Shown here in pieces: positions 30,229 to 39,196 of a stretch of 40,951 bases of DNA. Location of the stretch: NCBI GenBank assembly GCA_964247725.1, contig CAXTVM010000029.1, forward strand, positions 1 through 40,951, in the 5' to 3' direction. Each line of letters starts with the position of its first letter. The first letter of the stretch is position 1. The DNA comes from Lichenicola sp964247725. Its GTDB lineage: Bacteria > Pseudomonadota > Alphaproteobacteria > Acetobacterales > Acetobacteraceae. The translations under genes and the position numbers were made by a program. The notes beneath the pieces were generated by a model. The model worked only from the letters and a program-made list of their open reading frames with translations, was not told the DNA's origin and did no database searches.

Positions 30229-31080
30229 CTAGATCCAGTATGCGAGGCGGGCCCGCATCCGCATGAACAGCAGCAGCGCCGCCAGCCACAGCGCCCCGCT
30301 GTAGGCCAGCGCCAGCGGCCAGAGGCGCGCCGACCCGTGCTCGCCGAGCAACGGCCGGCGCACCACCTCGACCAGCGAGTAGAACGGGTTCAGCTGCAGC
30401 CAGGCATGGCCGGCGCTGATCAGCTCGGGCTTCCAGATAATAGGGCTGATGAAGAAGAAAATTTGCATCAGGCTGGCGACGATCGGCGGGATGTCGCGGT
30501 AGCGGGCGCCCAGCGTGCCCAGCAGCAGGCAAGCCGCCAGCGCGTCCGCCAGCCACAGCAGGGCCCCCGGCACCGCCACCAGCGCGTGCACGCCCGGCCA
30601 GACGCGGAAGATCGCGAACACCACCACCACCACCACGACGTTGTGCAGCAGCACCAGGATGTTGCGGATGATGCAGCGTGCGGCATGCAGCGCGAACGGC
30701 AGCCGGATCGAGCGGATCATGCCCTCGGCCTGGGTGAAGCAGGTGCTGCCCTCGTTGACCACGCCGCCGATGAAGCCCCAGAGCACCAGCGACAGCGACA
30801 GGAACGGCATGTAGCCCGCGACGTCGATGTGGAAGAGCGTGGTGTAGAGCAGGCTCATCGCCGCCACCATCACCGCGGTCGAGGCCGTGAGCCAGAACGG
30901 GCCCAGCACCGAGCCGCGATAGCGCAGCTTCACGTCCAGCCAGCCCAGCGTCCAGCACAGCCGCCACAGCCGCAGGCTGTCGAGGAGGTCGCGGCCGACA
31001 TGGCGCATCCTGCCGGGCACGGTCTCCGGACGCAGGTCCAGCACCGGCTCGTCGCGAAGACGTCCCAATGGCGCCATCAT
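30229..31080 (-). CDS. ABC-2 polysaccharide export permease (Wzm/KpsM-like)
   Basis: The 283-residue inner-membrane protein has about six membrane segments and the ABC-2 pattern: an N-terminal cytoplasmic stretch with DVKLRYRGSVLGPFWLTAST, then hydrophobic runs such as NVVVVVVVFAIF, and the end region FFFISPIIWKPELI and LNPFYSLVEVVRRPLLG. The start is placed at ATG 31080 with GGGGAG upstream; an open frame continues further but only because it reads through tRNA-Phe. It is coupled to the ATPase gene (4 bp apart). Confidence 0.9.
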   Translation of the reverse strand: MMAPLGRLRDEPVLDLRPETVPGRMRHVGRDLLDSLRLWRLCWTLGWLDVKLRYRGSVLGPFWLTASTAVMVAAMSLLYTTLFHIDVAGYMPFLSLSLVLWGFIGGVVNEGSTCFTQAEGMIRSIRLPFALHAARCIIRNILVLLHNVVVVVVVFAIFRVWPGVHALVAVPGALLWLADALAACLLLGTLGARYRDIPPIVASLMQIFFFISPIIWKPELISAGHAWLQLNPFYSLVEVVRRPLLGEHGSARLWPLALAYSGALWLAALLLFMRMRARLAYWI

Positions 31081-31154
31081 GGACGCTGCTCCCCAATCTG
31101 ACCGCCGATCCGGTCGCCGGCTCGGTGAACCGCCCGCTCCTGGCGATCGGGAGA

Positions 31155-31230
31155 TGGTGCCCAGGGGCGGATTCGAACCACCGACACTGCGATTTTCAGT
31201 CGCATGCTCTACCAACTGAGCTACCTGGGC
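31155..31230 (-). tRNA. tRNA-Phe (anticodon GAA)
   Basis: A 76-nt cloverleaf on the minus strand with acceptor GCCCAGG/CCTGGGC, D arm GCTC/GAGC, anticodon loop CTGAAAA (anticodon GAA, phenylalanine), T arm GGTGG-TTCGAAT-CCGCC with one G-T pair, and an encoded CCA end. It lies 74 bp upstream of the exporter permease start and 50 bp after yacG. Confidence 0.97.
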
Positions 31231-31280
31231 ATCGGCGCTGCAAGGGTCGGCGGACAGCCAGCCCATTGGTGGCGCAGGCT

Positions 31281-31508
31281 TTAGCTCAGGCCGTCCTCGG
31301 GATCAAGCCGGCCGCCGGCGCCGCCGGCGCCGGTCTGCGGCTGCCCGTCGCCCGCCTCCGGGTCCAGCGGCGGACCCGGGATCCGGTAGCCGCCGGCGAG
31401 CCAGCGCCCGAGATCGGCGTCGGCGCAGCGCACCGAGCAGAACGGACGCCGCTCCGGCACCGGCGGCCGTCCGCAGATCGGGCAGAGGGTGTTTGCGTCA
31501 GCTTCCAT
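31281..31508 (-). CDS. yacG: Zinc-binding DNA gyrase inhibitor YacG
   Basis: The 75-residue protein has the YacG zinc site Cys9-x2-Cys12 and Cys24-x3-Cys28 (LCPICGR, FCSVRC) followed by DLGRWLAGGYRIPG. In E. coli YacG binds GyrB and inhibits gyrase. The tail after residue 50 is Gly/Pro-rich. The ATG at 31508 lies inside the end of rng (11-bp overlap). The order infA-maf-rng-yacG is usual in alphaproteobacteria. Confidence 0.92.
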   Translation of the reverse strand: MEADANTLCPICGRPPVPERRPFCSVRCADADLGRWLAGGYRIPGPPLDPEAGDGQPQTGAGGAGGRLDPEDGLS

Positions 31509-32631
31509 CGGGGCGCCCCTCCTCGAGATGCCAGGACGGGTCCGGCAGCGCCGCGTCCACCCGGATCCGTATGGGTCGTCCGGCGCGTGCCGCCAAGGCC
31601 GCGCGGGCCGCCGCGTCCGCCTCCAGCGCCGCGGCGACGCCGGGGCTCGCCACCAGCCGCGGCAGCCGGTGCGGGGCGGCCGACACCTGCCGCAGCGCCG
31701 CCTCGAGCGCCGCCAGCCCCGCCGCGTGCGGACTCGCCAGCAGCTCGTGCAGCGGCGGCCGCCCGCGCGGGCGCAGGATCTCGACCAGCCCGAGTGCCGT
31801 GAAGCCCAGCAGCCGCGGCAGCAGCGGGTCCTGCGCCAACGCCGCCTCGATCTCAGGCCGCAGCGCGGCCCGCTTGCGGGACGCAAGCCCGGCAAGGTCG
31901 ATCAGGATCGCGCCGGACAGGTTGCGCAGCCGCAGCTGGTGCAGCAGCGGTGCGACCGCGGCGCGGTTGGCGGCGAACTGCGCCTGCTGCTTGGCCTGCC
32001 GCGTGGCGCTCGAACCGGCGCCGTCGACGTCGATCGCCACCAGCGCCGGGGTCGGATGGATGCTGGCGCGCAAGCCCCCCGGCAGCGCCAGCTCCGGCGC
32101 AGCCAGCGCGTCCACCTGCGCCTGCAGCCGATCGTCGGGCGCCGGCTCGGCCGCGCGCAGCCGCGACCGCAGCGCCGGCAGCATCTCGGCCGCGAGCCCG
32201 GGATCGTCGGCCAGGATCGGCGCCTGCGGATGCGCCGCCGCCAGCAGCGTCAGCGGGTCGGGGCCGCGCCGGAGCAGCCGCGGCGCGCCGACGAGATCGC
32301 GGTCACCGCCGGGCACCCGCTCCAGCCGCGGCCCTTTGCCGGCCTGCGCGCTGCGCGCCACCCGCACCGGCACCGGATCGCCTTCCAGCAGGCGGGCATC
32401 GCCATGACCGGGGCCGGACCGGACCGGCAGGAACCCCGGCGGAGACCCGGCCAGGGCGACGAACGCCCCGCCGAGGGCCGGCAGCACCGCGTCGACGCGG
32501 CCGAGATGCAGGTCGCCGAGCCCGTCCGGCGCTCCGGGCCGCCAGATCGCGTAGTCGAGCAGCCGGTCGCCGTCGGCCGCCGCGATCCGGATCTCGCCCG
32601 GGCCGCACGCGGCCAGCAGGCGGACGGTCAC
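31498..32631 (-). CDS. rng: Ribonuclease E/G family protein (short form)
   Basis: The 377-residue protein is a compact RNase E/G. An S1-like region (GDLHLGRVDAVLPALGGAFV) is near the N-terminus. The catalytic DNase I-like domain has PALVAIDVDGA with the metal-site Asp and LRLRNLSGAILIDLAGL with the second. It is much shorter than E. coli RNase G (489 residues): the middle region is compressed and the zinc-link and C-terminal small domain are largely absent, as in the short alphaproteobacterial form encoded in infA-maf-rng-yacG clusters. It may process rRNA or mRNA ends. The start is GTG at 32631, overlapping the maf stop (GTGA). Confidence 0.85.
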   Translation of the reverse strand: MTVRLLAACGPGEIRIAAADGDRLLDYAIWRPGAPDGLGDLHLGRVDAVLPALGGAFVALAGSPPGFLPVRSGPGHGDARLLEGDPVPVRVARSAQAGKGPRLERVPGGDRDLVGAPRLLRRGPDPLTLLAAAHPQAPILADDPGLAAEMLPALRSRLRAAEPAPDDRLQAQVDALAAPELALPGGLRASIHPTPALVAIDVDGAGSSATRQAKQQAQFAANRAAVAPLLHQLRLRNLSGAILIDLAGLASRKRAALRPEIEAALAQDPLLPRLLGFTALGLVEILRPRGRPPLHELLASPHAAGLAALEAALRQVSAAPHRLPRLVASPGVAAALEADAAARAALAARAGRPIRIRVDAALPDPSWHLEEGRPDGS

Positions 32632-33221
32632 GGCAGCCAGCCGCGCCCGCGCAGCAGCTGAGCGGTCTCGAACAGCGGCAGCCCGACCACGTTGGAATGG
32701 CTTCCCGAGAGGAAGCGCACCAGGCTGGCGGCATGGCCCTGCAGCGCGTAGCCGCCCGCCTTGCCGTGCCAGTCGCCGGCGTCGAGCAGCCGGTCGAGCT
32801 GCGCCACGGTCAGGCGCGAGAAGCCGACCACGCTCTCGACCACCCGGATCGTGCGCGCGCCACCCTGGTCCGCCAGCACCACCGCGGTCAGCACCGCGTG
32901 CCGGCGGCCCGACAGCAGCATGAGGCAGCGGCGTGCGGTGTCGGCGTCCAGCGCCTTGGGTAGGATCCGGCGCCCCAGCGCCACGGCGGTGTCGGCGGCG
33001 AGCAGCAGGCCGGGGCAGGGGGTCAGGGCCGCCGCGGCGTCGGCCTTGGCGTGGGCGAGCCGGGTCACGTACTGCCGCGGCAGCTCGTCCCGCAGCGGCG
33101 TCTCGTCGATGTCGGGGGCGAACACGGCGTCGGGGAGGATGCCGATCTGCGCCAGCAGGTCGCGCCGCCGCGGGCTCGCCGAGGCCAGGAACAGCCGGGC
33201 GCGCAAGGCTTCCGGCGCCAT
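32628..33221 (-). CDS. maf: Maf family nucleoside triphosphate pyrophosphatase
   Basis: The 197-residue protein has the Maf pattern: LASASPRRRDLL near the N-terminus, LLAADTAVALGRRIL with the catalytic Asp, LSGRRHAVLTAV, and GKAGGYALQGHAA. Maf enzymes hydrolyse non-canonical or modified nucleotides (dTTP, UTP, m7GTP and others). Which subgroup applies cannot be told with certainty. It lies between infA (14 bp upstream) and rng (overlapping), a conserved alphaproteobacterial arrangement. Confidence 0.93.
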   Translation of the reverse strand: MAPEALRARLFLASASPRRRDLLAQIGILPDAVFAPDIDETPLRDELPRQYVTRLAHAKADAAAALTPCPGLLLAADTAVALGRRILPKALDADTARRCLMLLSGRRHAVLTAVVLADQGGARTIRVVESVVGFSRLTVAQLDRLLDAGDWHGKAGGYALQGHAASLVRFLSGSHSNVVGLPLFETAQLLRGRGWLP

Positions 33222-33235
33222 CGGTGGCGGCCGGA

Positions 33236-33454
33236 CTACTTGAAGCGGAAGGTGATGCGACCCTTCGACAGGTCGTAGGGGGTCATCTCGACGTTGACCC
33301 GGTCGCCGGCCAGGACGCGGATGCGATTCTTGCGCATCTTGCCGCTGGTGTGGGCGAGGATGGTGTGCTCGTTGTCGAGCTTCACCCGAAACATCGCGTT
33401 AGGCAGCAGCTCCTGGACGGTGCCGCTGAACTCGATCATGTCTTCTTTAGACAT
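33236..33454 (-). CDS. infA: Translation initiation factor IF-1
   Basis: The 72-residue S1/OB-fold protein matches IF-1 over its whole length: MSKEDMIEFSGTVQELLPNA at the start, then VKLDNEHTILAHTSGKMRKN and DRVNVEMTPYDLSKGRI. IF-1 sits in the ribosomal A site during initiation. Its start lacks an obvious Shine-Dalgarno sequence. It begins the infA-maf-rng-yacG run; the 132-bp gap to hisD probably holds its promoter. Confidence 0.98.
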   Translation of the reverse strand: MSKEDMIEFSGTVQELLPNAMFRVKLDNEHTILAHTSGKMRKNRIRVLAGDRVNVEMTPYDLSKGRITFRFK

Positions 33455-33586
33455 TACGCATGGCGATCTGTCGTTGTTGCATGGTTTCGTGACGCACCCG
33501 GCGCCTTCCCTTGTCGTTGATTGGGCTCGGGCGCCGGGCGCCGAGCGGGATCGCGGGCCGGAACATGATGACGGACCGCGGCCGGG
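33455..33586. other. 132-bp gap between hisD and infA
   Basis: This gap separates two minus-strand operons, hisG-hisD and infA-maf-rng-yacG. It is likely to contain the infA promoter, but no clear -35/-10 pair is visible. The UPF0262-type gene often found between hisD and infA in alphaproteobacteria is absent. Confidence 0.5.
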
Positions 33587-34906
33587 TCAAGCGCGGGTGG
33601 GCGCCGCGTCCCCGAGCCGCGCCGCCACGCTGCGCGCGTGGGCATGCAGTCCCTCGGCCTCCGCCAGCAGGACCGCCGCCGGCCCGATCCGCCGCAGCGC
33701 GTCCGCATCCGTCTCCAGCCAGGTCGTCCGCTTCAGGAAGTCGAACACCGACAGCCCGGAGGCGTAGCGCGCGGCGCGGCCGGTCGGCAGCACGTGGTTG
33801 GGCCCGCCGACATAGTCGCCGACCGCCTCCGGGCAGCTCCGGCCGCGGAAGATCGCGCCGGCATGGCGGATGGCGGCGAACGCCTCGCGGTCGTCCGCCA
33901 GCATGAGCTGCAGGTGCTCGGGCGCCAGCCGGTTCACCAGCGGCCAGGCCTCCGCCATGCGCCGGACCACGATCACGGCGCCATACTCGGCCCAGCTGGC
34001 CGCGGCGATCGCCGCGCGTGGCAGGCTGTCCAGCACGTCCGCCACCGCGCGCTCGACCGCCCCGGCCAGCTCGGCGTCGTCGGTGACCAGGATCGACTGC
34101 GCCCGCTCGTCGTGCTCGGCCTGGGCCAGCAGGTCGAGCGCCAGATGGTGCGGGTCGTTGCCGCCGTCGGCCACGATCACGACCTCGGACGGCCCGGCGA
34201 TGCTGTCGATGCCGACATGGCCGAACACCTGGCGCTTGGCCTCGGCGACGTAGCTGTTGCCGGGACCGACGATGCGGTCGACCGCCTCGATGCTGGCGGT
34301 GCCGAACGCCAGCGCCCCCACCGCCTGCGCGCCGCCGATGCGGTGGATCTCGCTCACCCCGGCCAGGCGGGCGGCGGCCAGCACCAGCGGGTTCAGCTGG
34401 TCGGCCGGAGCCGGCACGCACATGGCGATGCGGCCGACGCCGGCCACCCGCGCCGGGATCGCGTTCATCAGCACCGAGGACGGATAGGCCGCCTTGCCGC
34501 CCGGCACGTAGATCCCGACCGCGTCGAGCGGCGTCCAGCGCAGGCCCAGCCGCACCCCGGCCTCGTCGGTCCGTTCGAGGTCGCGCGGCACCTGCGCGCG
34601 GTGGAACGCCTCGATGCGCCGTGCCGCCAGCTCGAGCGCCGCCTGCAGCGGCGGCGGGATGGCGGCGCAGGCGGCCTCGACCTCGCCGGCCGAGACGCGC
34701 AGCCGCGCCGGGCTCGAGGCGGGCGACAGGCCGGGCCGGTCGAAGCGGTCGGTGTAGCCGCACACCGCCGCGTCGCCGCGGTCGCGCACCGCCGCCAGGA
34801 TCTCGCGCACCGGTCCCTCGACGCTCGATCCGCCGTCGCGCACCTCCCGCGCCAGCGCCTCGAACCGGGCCGCGAAGCCCGGCTCGCGGCTGTCGAGCTG
34901 CCTCAT
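33587..34906 (-). CDS. hisD: Histidinol dehydrogenase
   Basis: The 439-residue enzyme performs the last two steps of histidine synthesis, oxidising histidinol to histidine with NAD and zinc. Landmarks are VGIYVPGGKAAYPSSVLMNA, IHRIGGAQAVGALAFGT, VGPGNSYVAEAKRQVFG, IAGPSEVVIVAD, LLAQAEHDERAQ with zinc ligands, and the catalytic NRLAPEHLQL. Length is normal. The ATG at 34906 overlaps the hisG stop (ATGA). The pair hisG-hisD downstream of murA is common in alphaproteobacteria. Confidence 0.97.
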   Translation of the reverse strand: MRQLDSREPGFAARFEALAREVRDGGSSVEGPVREILAAVRDRGDAAVCGYTDRFDRPGLSPASSPARLRVSAGEVEAACAAIPPPLQAALELAARRIEAFHRAQVPRDLERTDEAGVRLGLRWTPLDAVGIYVPGGKAAYPSSVLMNAIPARVAGVGRIAMCVPAPADQLNPLVLAAARLAGVSEIHRIGGAQAVGALAFGTASIEAVDRIVGPGNSYVAEAKRQVFGHVGIDSIAGPSEVVIVADGGNDPHHLALDLLAQAEHDERAQSILVTDDAELAGAVERAVADVLDSLPRAAIAAASWAEYGAVIVVRRMAEAWPLVNRLAPEHLQLMLADDREAFAAIRHAGAIFRGRSCPEAVGDYVGGPNHVLPTGRAARYASGLSVFDFLKRTTWLETDADALRRIGPAAVLLAEAEGLHAHARSVAARLGDAAPTRA

Positions 34907-35601
34907 GCCGTGGCTGCCAGCGCCAGACGGAACCGCTCGATCCAGCCGCCGACCTGCTCCGGCCGGGTCTTGAGCGCGGTGCGGTTGACGATCAGCCGGC
35001 TGGTGACCTCGGCGATCACCTGCACCTCGCGCAGCCCGTTCGCGCGTAACGTCGAGCCGGTCTGCACCAGGTCGACGATCAGCCGCGACAGGCCGAGGCC
35101 GGGTGCCAGCTCCATCGCCCCGTTCAGGTGCACGATGTCGGCGTGCACGCCGTGTGCCGCGAAGTGCCGGCGCGCGATGTTGGGATACTTGGTCGCCACC
35201 CTGACCTGCGACCAGCGGGCCGGGTCGTCGTCCGCGGCCGCGGCCGTCGGCTCGGCCACCGAGACCCGGCAGGCGCCGATCAGGAGGTCGAGCGGCGCGT
35301 AGATCTCCGGGTAGTCGAACTCCATCAGCACGTCGGCGCCGCAGATGCCGATCTGCGCCGCGCCGAAGGCGACGAAGGTGGCGACGTCGAACGGCCGCAC
35401 CCGCACCACGTCGAGCATCGGGTCGTCGGTCGGGAACCGCAGCCGGCGGCTGTCCTCGTCGAGGCAATCGGCGGCCGGCGCCACCCCCGCCGCCCGCAGC
35501 AGCGACGCGCACTCGCGCAGGATGCGCCCCTTGGGCAGCGCCAGCACCAGCGGCGTCGAAGTCTCCGGTGCGAGCGTGGCGGGGCTGGACAGGGCGGACA
35601 T
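34903..35601 (-). CDS. hisG: ATP phosphoribosyltransferase, short form
   Basis: The 232-residue protein catalyses the first step of histidine synthesis. It has LALPKGRILRE near the N-terminus, GAAQIGICGADVLMEF, YPNIARRHF, and the PRPP loop region LIVDLVQTGSTLRANGL. It lacks the C-terminal ACT-like regulatory domain, so it is the short form that needs the HisZ regulatory subunit; hisZ is not in this window. Structured repeat D lies between it and upstream murA. Confidence 0.95.
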   Translation of the reverse strand: MSALSSPATLAPETSTPLVLALPKGRILRECASLLRAAGVAPAADCLDEDSRRLRFPTDDPMLDVVRVRPFDVATFVAFGAAQIGICGADVLMEFDYPEIYAPLDLLIGACRVSVAEPTAAAADDDPARWSQVRVATKYPNIARRHFAAHGVHADIVHLNGAMELAPGLGLSRLIVDLVQTGSTLRANGLREVQVIAEVTSRLIVNRTALKTRPEQVGGWIERFRLALAATA

Positions 35602-35641
35602 GGGCTCTCCGTCGCGGTGGCTGCGGATAACACCGGTACCG

Positions 35642-35800
35642 CAGGAAGGCCAGGGCGCTGCCCTGGACCCGTTGGGGCCGCGGGCCCCAAACCCCGATTC
35701 ACAAGGAGATCGTCCGTGCGTGGAAGTAGAACCTTAATGAATCGGGGCCTGCGGCCCCAGTGGGTCCAGGGGCAAAGCCCCTGGCCTTCTTCCTCATGCG
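35642..35800 (-). repeat. Structured repeat D (complete, no insert)
   Basis: Read on the minus strand, the L arm lies next to the murA stop: flank GCATGAGGAAGAAGGCC, then the hairpin CCAGGGGC-TTT-GCCCCTGG. The core is closed by GATTCA pairing with TGAATC. The R arm, on the hisG side, carries GGGGCC-CGC-GGCCCC and CCAGGGC-AGC-GCCCTGG. The L arm ends 14 bp from the murA gene end. The hisG start is about 40 bp from the other end, so the element also forms most of the hisG upstream region. Confidence 0.92.
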
Positions 35801-35813
35801 ATAGCCGTGCGCC

Positions 35814-37085
<1,272 letters not shown>

Positions 37086-37110
37086 CGCGTGGTCTCCAGC
37101 GAGCGTTCAA

Positions 37111-37210
37111 GTGAGTAAGGCGAAGGCGCTGCCCTCGGCCCGTTGGAGCCGTCGTGCGCGGCACGCTGTCGCGTGGCGGCCCCAGACCCCAAATCGTGAA
37201 GGTTGGCCGT
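37111..37210 (-). repeat. Structured repeat E (degenerate, one arm, with hairpin module)
   Basis: Only the R-type arm is present (GGCGCTGCCCTCGGCCCGTT on the plus strand), with several changes. It carries an insert of about 27 bp between GGAGCC and GGCCCC, which on the minus strand matches the insert of copy B in the same direction. A shortened core (AAATCGTGAAGG) follows, and the L arm is lost where the element meets the dcd stop codon. Confidence 0.65.
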
Positions 37211-37220
37211 CACGCTCCGC

Positions 37221-37775
37221 CTACATGCGGGGGGTCGCGACGCCGCGCTGGCCCATGTACTTGCCCGCACGGTCCGCGTAGCTGGTCTCGCACGGGCTCG
37301 CACCCTGCAGGAACAGGAACTGGCAGATCCCCTCGTTGGCATAGATCCGGGCCGGCAGCGGCGTGGTGTTGCTGATCTCGATCGTCACTTGACCTTCCCA
37401 CTCCGGCTCCAGCGGGGTCACGTTGACGATGATACCGCAGCGCGCATAGGTCGACTTGCCGAGGCAGACCACCAGAACGTCGCGCGGGATGCGGAACACC
37501 TCGATGGTGTGGGCGAGCGCGAAGCTGTTCGGCGGGATCATGCACACGGGCCCGGCGCGGGTGACGAAGCTGCGCTCGGAGAAGTCCTTCGGATCGACCA
37601 CGGCGCTGTCGATGTTGGTGAAGACCTTGAACTCGGAGGCCACTCTCGCATCGTAGCCGTAGGAGGACAGCCCGTAGCTGATCACCCCGTCGCGCTTCTG
37701 CGCCTCGACGAACGGCTCGATCATGCCGGCCTCGGTCGCCATCCGCCGGATCCAGCTATCGGGCATCACCGGCAT
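37221..37775 (-). CDS. dcd: dCTP deaminase
   Basis: The 184-residue protein converts dCTP to dUTP, feeding dTMP synthesis. It has MPVMPDSWIRRMA, SYGLSSYGYDARV, the nucleotide-binding GKSTYARCG (residues 106-114), VTPLEPEWEGQVTIEISNTT with the catalytic Glu133, and ICQFLFLQG near the end. Length is close to the family norm of 185-193. The TAG stop lies next to the truncated edge of repeat E. A small basic protein gene lies upstream on the same strand. Confidence 0.96.
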   Translation of the reverse strand: MPVMPDSWIRRMATEAGMIEPFVEAQKRDGVISYGLSSYGYDARVASEFKVFTNIDSAVVDPKDFSERSFVTRAGPVCMIPPNSFALAHTIEVFRIPRDVLVVCLGKSTYARCGIIVNVTPLEPEWEGQVTIEISNTTPLPARIYANEGICQFLFLQGASPCETSYADRAGKYMGQRGVATPRM

Positions 37776-37865
37776 CGGACGGAACCTCGCGCGCCGCGCC
37801 GGACCTGCTGTCCGCGCGCTGGCCGCAGCACTAGCCCGCCTGGCGTCCGATCAGCAATCGCCGGC

Positions 37866-38060
37866 TCACCGCTCGGGCGTCGTCGCCGGCTGGTCCGCGC
37901 GGGCACGGGCCTGGTGCTTGCGCCGGCGCAGGTTCTCGCGGAGTGCCTCCGCCTCGCGCTGCAGCCGCGCCTGCCGCGCCGCCTCGCGGCCGCCGGAGGG
38001 CTGTGCGGGATCGTCAGCCGGGGAAGGGGGCGTCGCCGCCGCCCCGGTGCGCTCGCTCAT
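37866..38060 (-). CDS. Small basic protein of unknown function
   Basis: The 64-residue product has a low-complexity start (Ala/Pro/Ser-rich) and a basic helical second half, ARLQREAEALRENLRRRKHQ. Short alphaproteobacterial proteins with a similar ALRxNLRRRKxQxRAR segment are familiar to me as unnamed hypotheticals, but no function is known. GGGGAC lies 10 bases before the ATG. It lies 90 bp upstream of dcd and just after tRNA-Thr on the same strand. Its size and composition leave real doubt. Confidence 0.55.
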   Translation of the reverse strand: MSERTGAAATPPSPADDPAQPSGGREAARQARLQREAEALRENLRRRKHQARARADQPATTPER

Positions 38061-38100
38061 GCGACGTCCCCGACCGAAGCCGGGTTCGCGTGGCGGACGG

Positions 38101-38172
<72 letters not shown>

Positions 38173-38198
38173 GGCACCGTGGCGACATCGCCGGCTTC

Positions 38199-38882
38199 CT
38201 AGCCGTCGGGGCCGTGGCCCGCAAGGGGCCTGGGCGTGCGGGTAGGGTCCGGCGGCACGACGTCCTGCGGCGCCTGGTGGTAGGTCTGCAGGAACATGTG
38301 CACCGCACGCCCCACCAGGACCTCGATCTCGGGGGAGCTCATCGGCGGCAGCATCTGCAGCCGTCGCTTCATGCAGGCGGCCGTCTGGCAGAGCGCGAAG
38401 AACTGGTCGGCGGCGACCTCCGGATCGGCCTGCCGCAGCCGGCCGGCCTGCATCTGCTGCACCAGCCAACCGGCCGTGTGCGCCAGCACCCGCTGCGGCC
38501 CGCTCTCCCAGTAGATCCGCGCCAGGTCGGGGAACTTGCCGGCCTCCGAGATCACGATCCGGTAGAGCACGAGGCTTCCTGGTGACATCATCATCGCCAC
38601 CATCCGCTGCGCGATCTGGCGCAGGATGGAGCCGAGATCGTCCGGCTCGGCGATCGGCTCGAACATCTCGGTCAGGGTGTCGTGCGCCTTCTGCGACACG
38701 AACGCCGCGAACAGGTCCGACTTGCTGGTGAAGTAGTTGTAGAGCGTGCCCTTGGACACCGCCGCCTGCAACGCGATGCGCGACATGCTGGCGCCCTCGT
38801 AGCCGCATTCGGTGAACACCGTCTCGGCGCCGCCGATGATCTTCTGCCGCTTCTGGGTCGGATGCTCGTCTTGGGCCGCCAT
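38199..38882 (-). CDS. TetR/AcrR family transcriptional regulator
   Basis: The 227-residue protein has a TetR N-terminal helix-turn-helix at about residues 15-60 (GAETVFTECGYEGASMSRIA followed by VSKGTLYNYFTSKSDLF) and a C-terminal ligand domain of the AefR/TetR_C_7 type (IVISEAGKFPDLARIYWESG). The start at 38882 is fixed by AAGGAG just upstream; a longer frame has no ribosome site. It diverges from an outer-membrane efflux gene, with a palindrome between them, so it is likely to repress that gene and itself and to respond to a toxic ligand. Confidence 0.93.
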   Translation of the reverse strand: MAAQDEHPTQKRQKIIGGAETVFTECGYEGASMSRIALQAAVSKGTLYNYFTSKSDLFAAFVSQKAHDTLTEMFEPIAEPDDLGSILRQIAQRMVAMMMSPGSLVLYRIVISEAGKFPDLARIYWESGPQRVLAHTAGWLVQQMQAGRLRQADPEVAADQFFALCQTAACMKRRLQMLPPMSSPEIEVLVGRAVHMFLQTYHQAPQDVVPPDPTRTPRPLAGHGPDG

Positions 38883-38955
38883 CGGGCTCCTTTGCAATCG
38901 ACCGCCCTGGCCGTCGCGGGCCGGCCGCCGGCCGGGGCCGCACCGCGGGTCCACG

Positions 38956-39017
38956 TTGACGCCGTGAGCAAAGCAGATACTGTCTGGTTGTCAACGCTGA
39001 CCGAACCGATCGGTCAG
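38956..39017 (+). promoter_or_regulatory. Efflux-gene promoter and TetR operator
   Basis: The 314-bp space between the TetR and efflux genes contains TTGACG (38956-38961) and TACTGT (38978-38983) with a 16-bp spacer, a promoter pointing at the efflux gene. Immediately downstream CTGACCGA (38997-39004) and TCGGTCAG (39010-39017) are perfect inverted arms around 5 bases, suited to a TetR dimer. A second, weaker site, TGACCGATCGTGA, lies at 39035-39047. The rest of the space shows nothing else I can name. Confidence 0.6.
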
Positions 39018-39196
39018 ACTCACCCCGGACGTGATGACCGATCGTGACCCGACGGGGCAAGCCTGCCCGTCCGCCGATGCGAGGCTGCCGCCCCGGCGGA
39101 ACATGGCGGCGCCCGGCGGGGACATGCGTGGCCCGGCAACAGGAGCGTCCTGATGAGGTCCAGATTGATCGTCCGTGACCGCGGCGGCGACGACGC

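Noticed and set aside
31081..31266. N-terminal extension of the polysaccharide permease
   Set aside because: The extra residues (AQVAQLVEHATENRSVGGSN) are a translation of tRNA-Phe.
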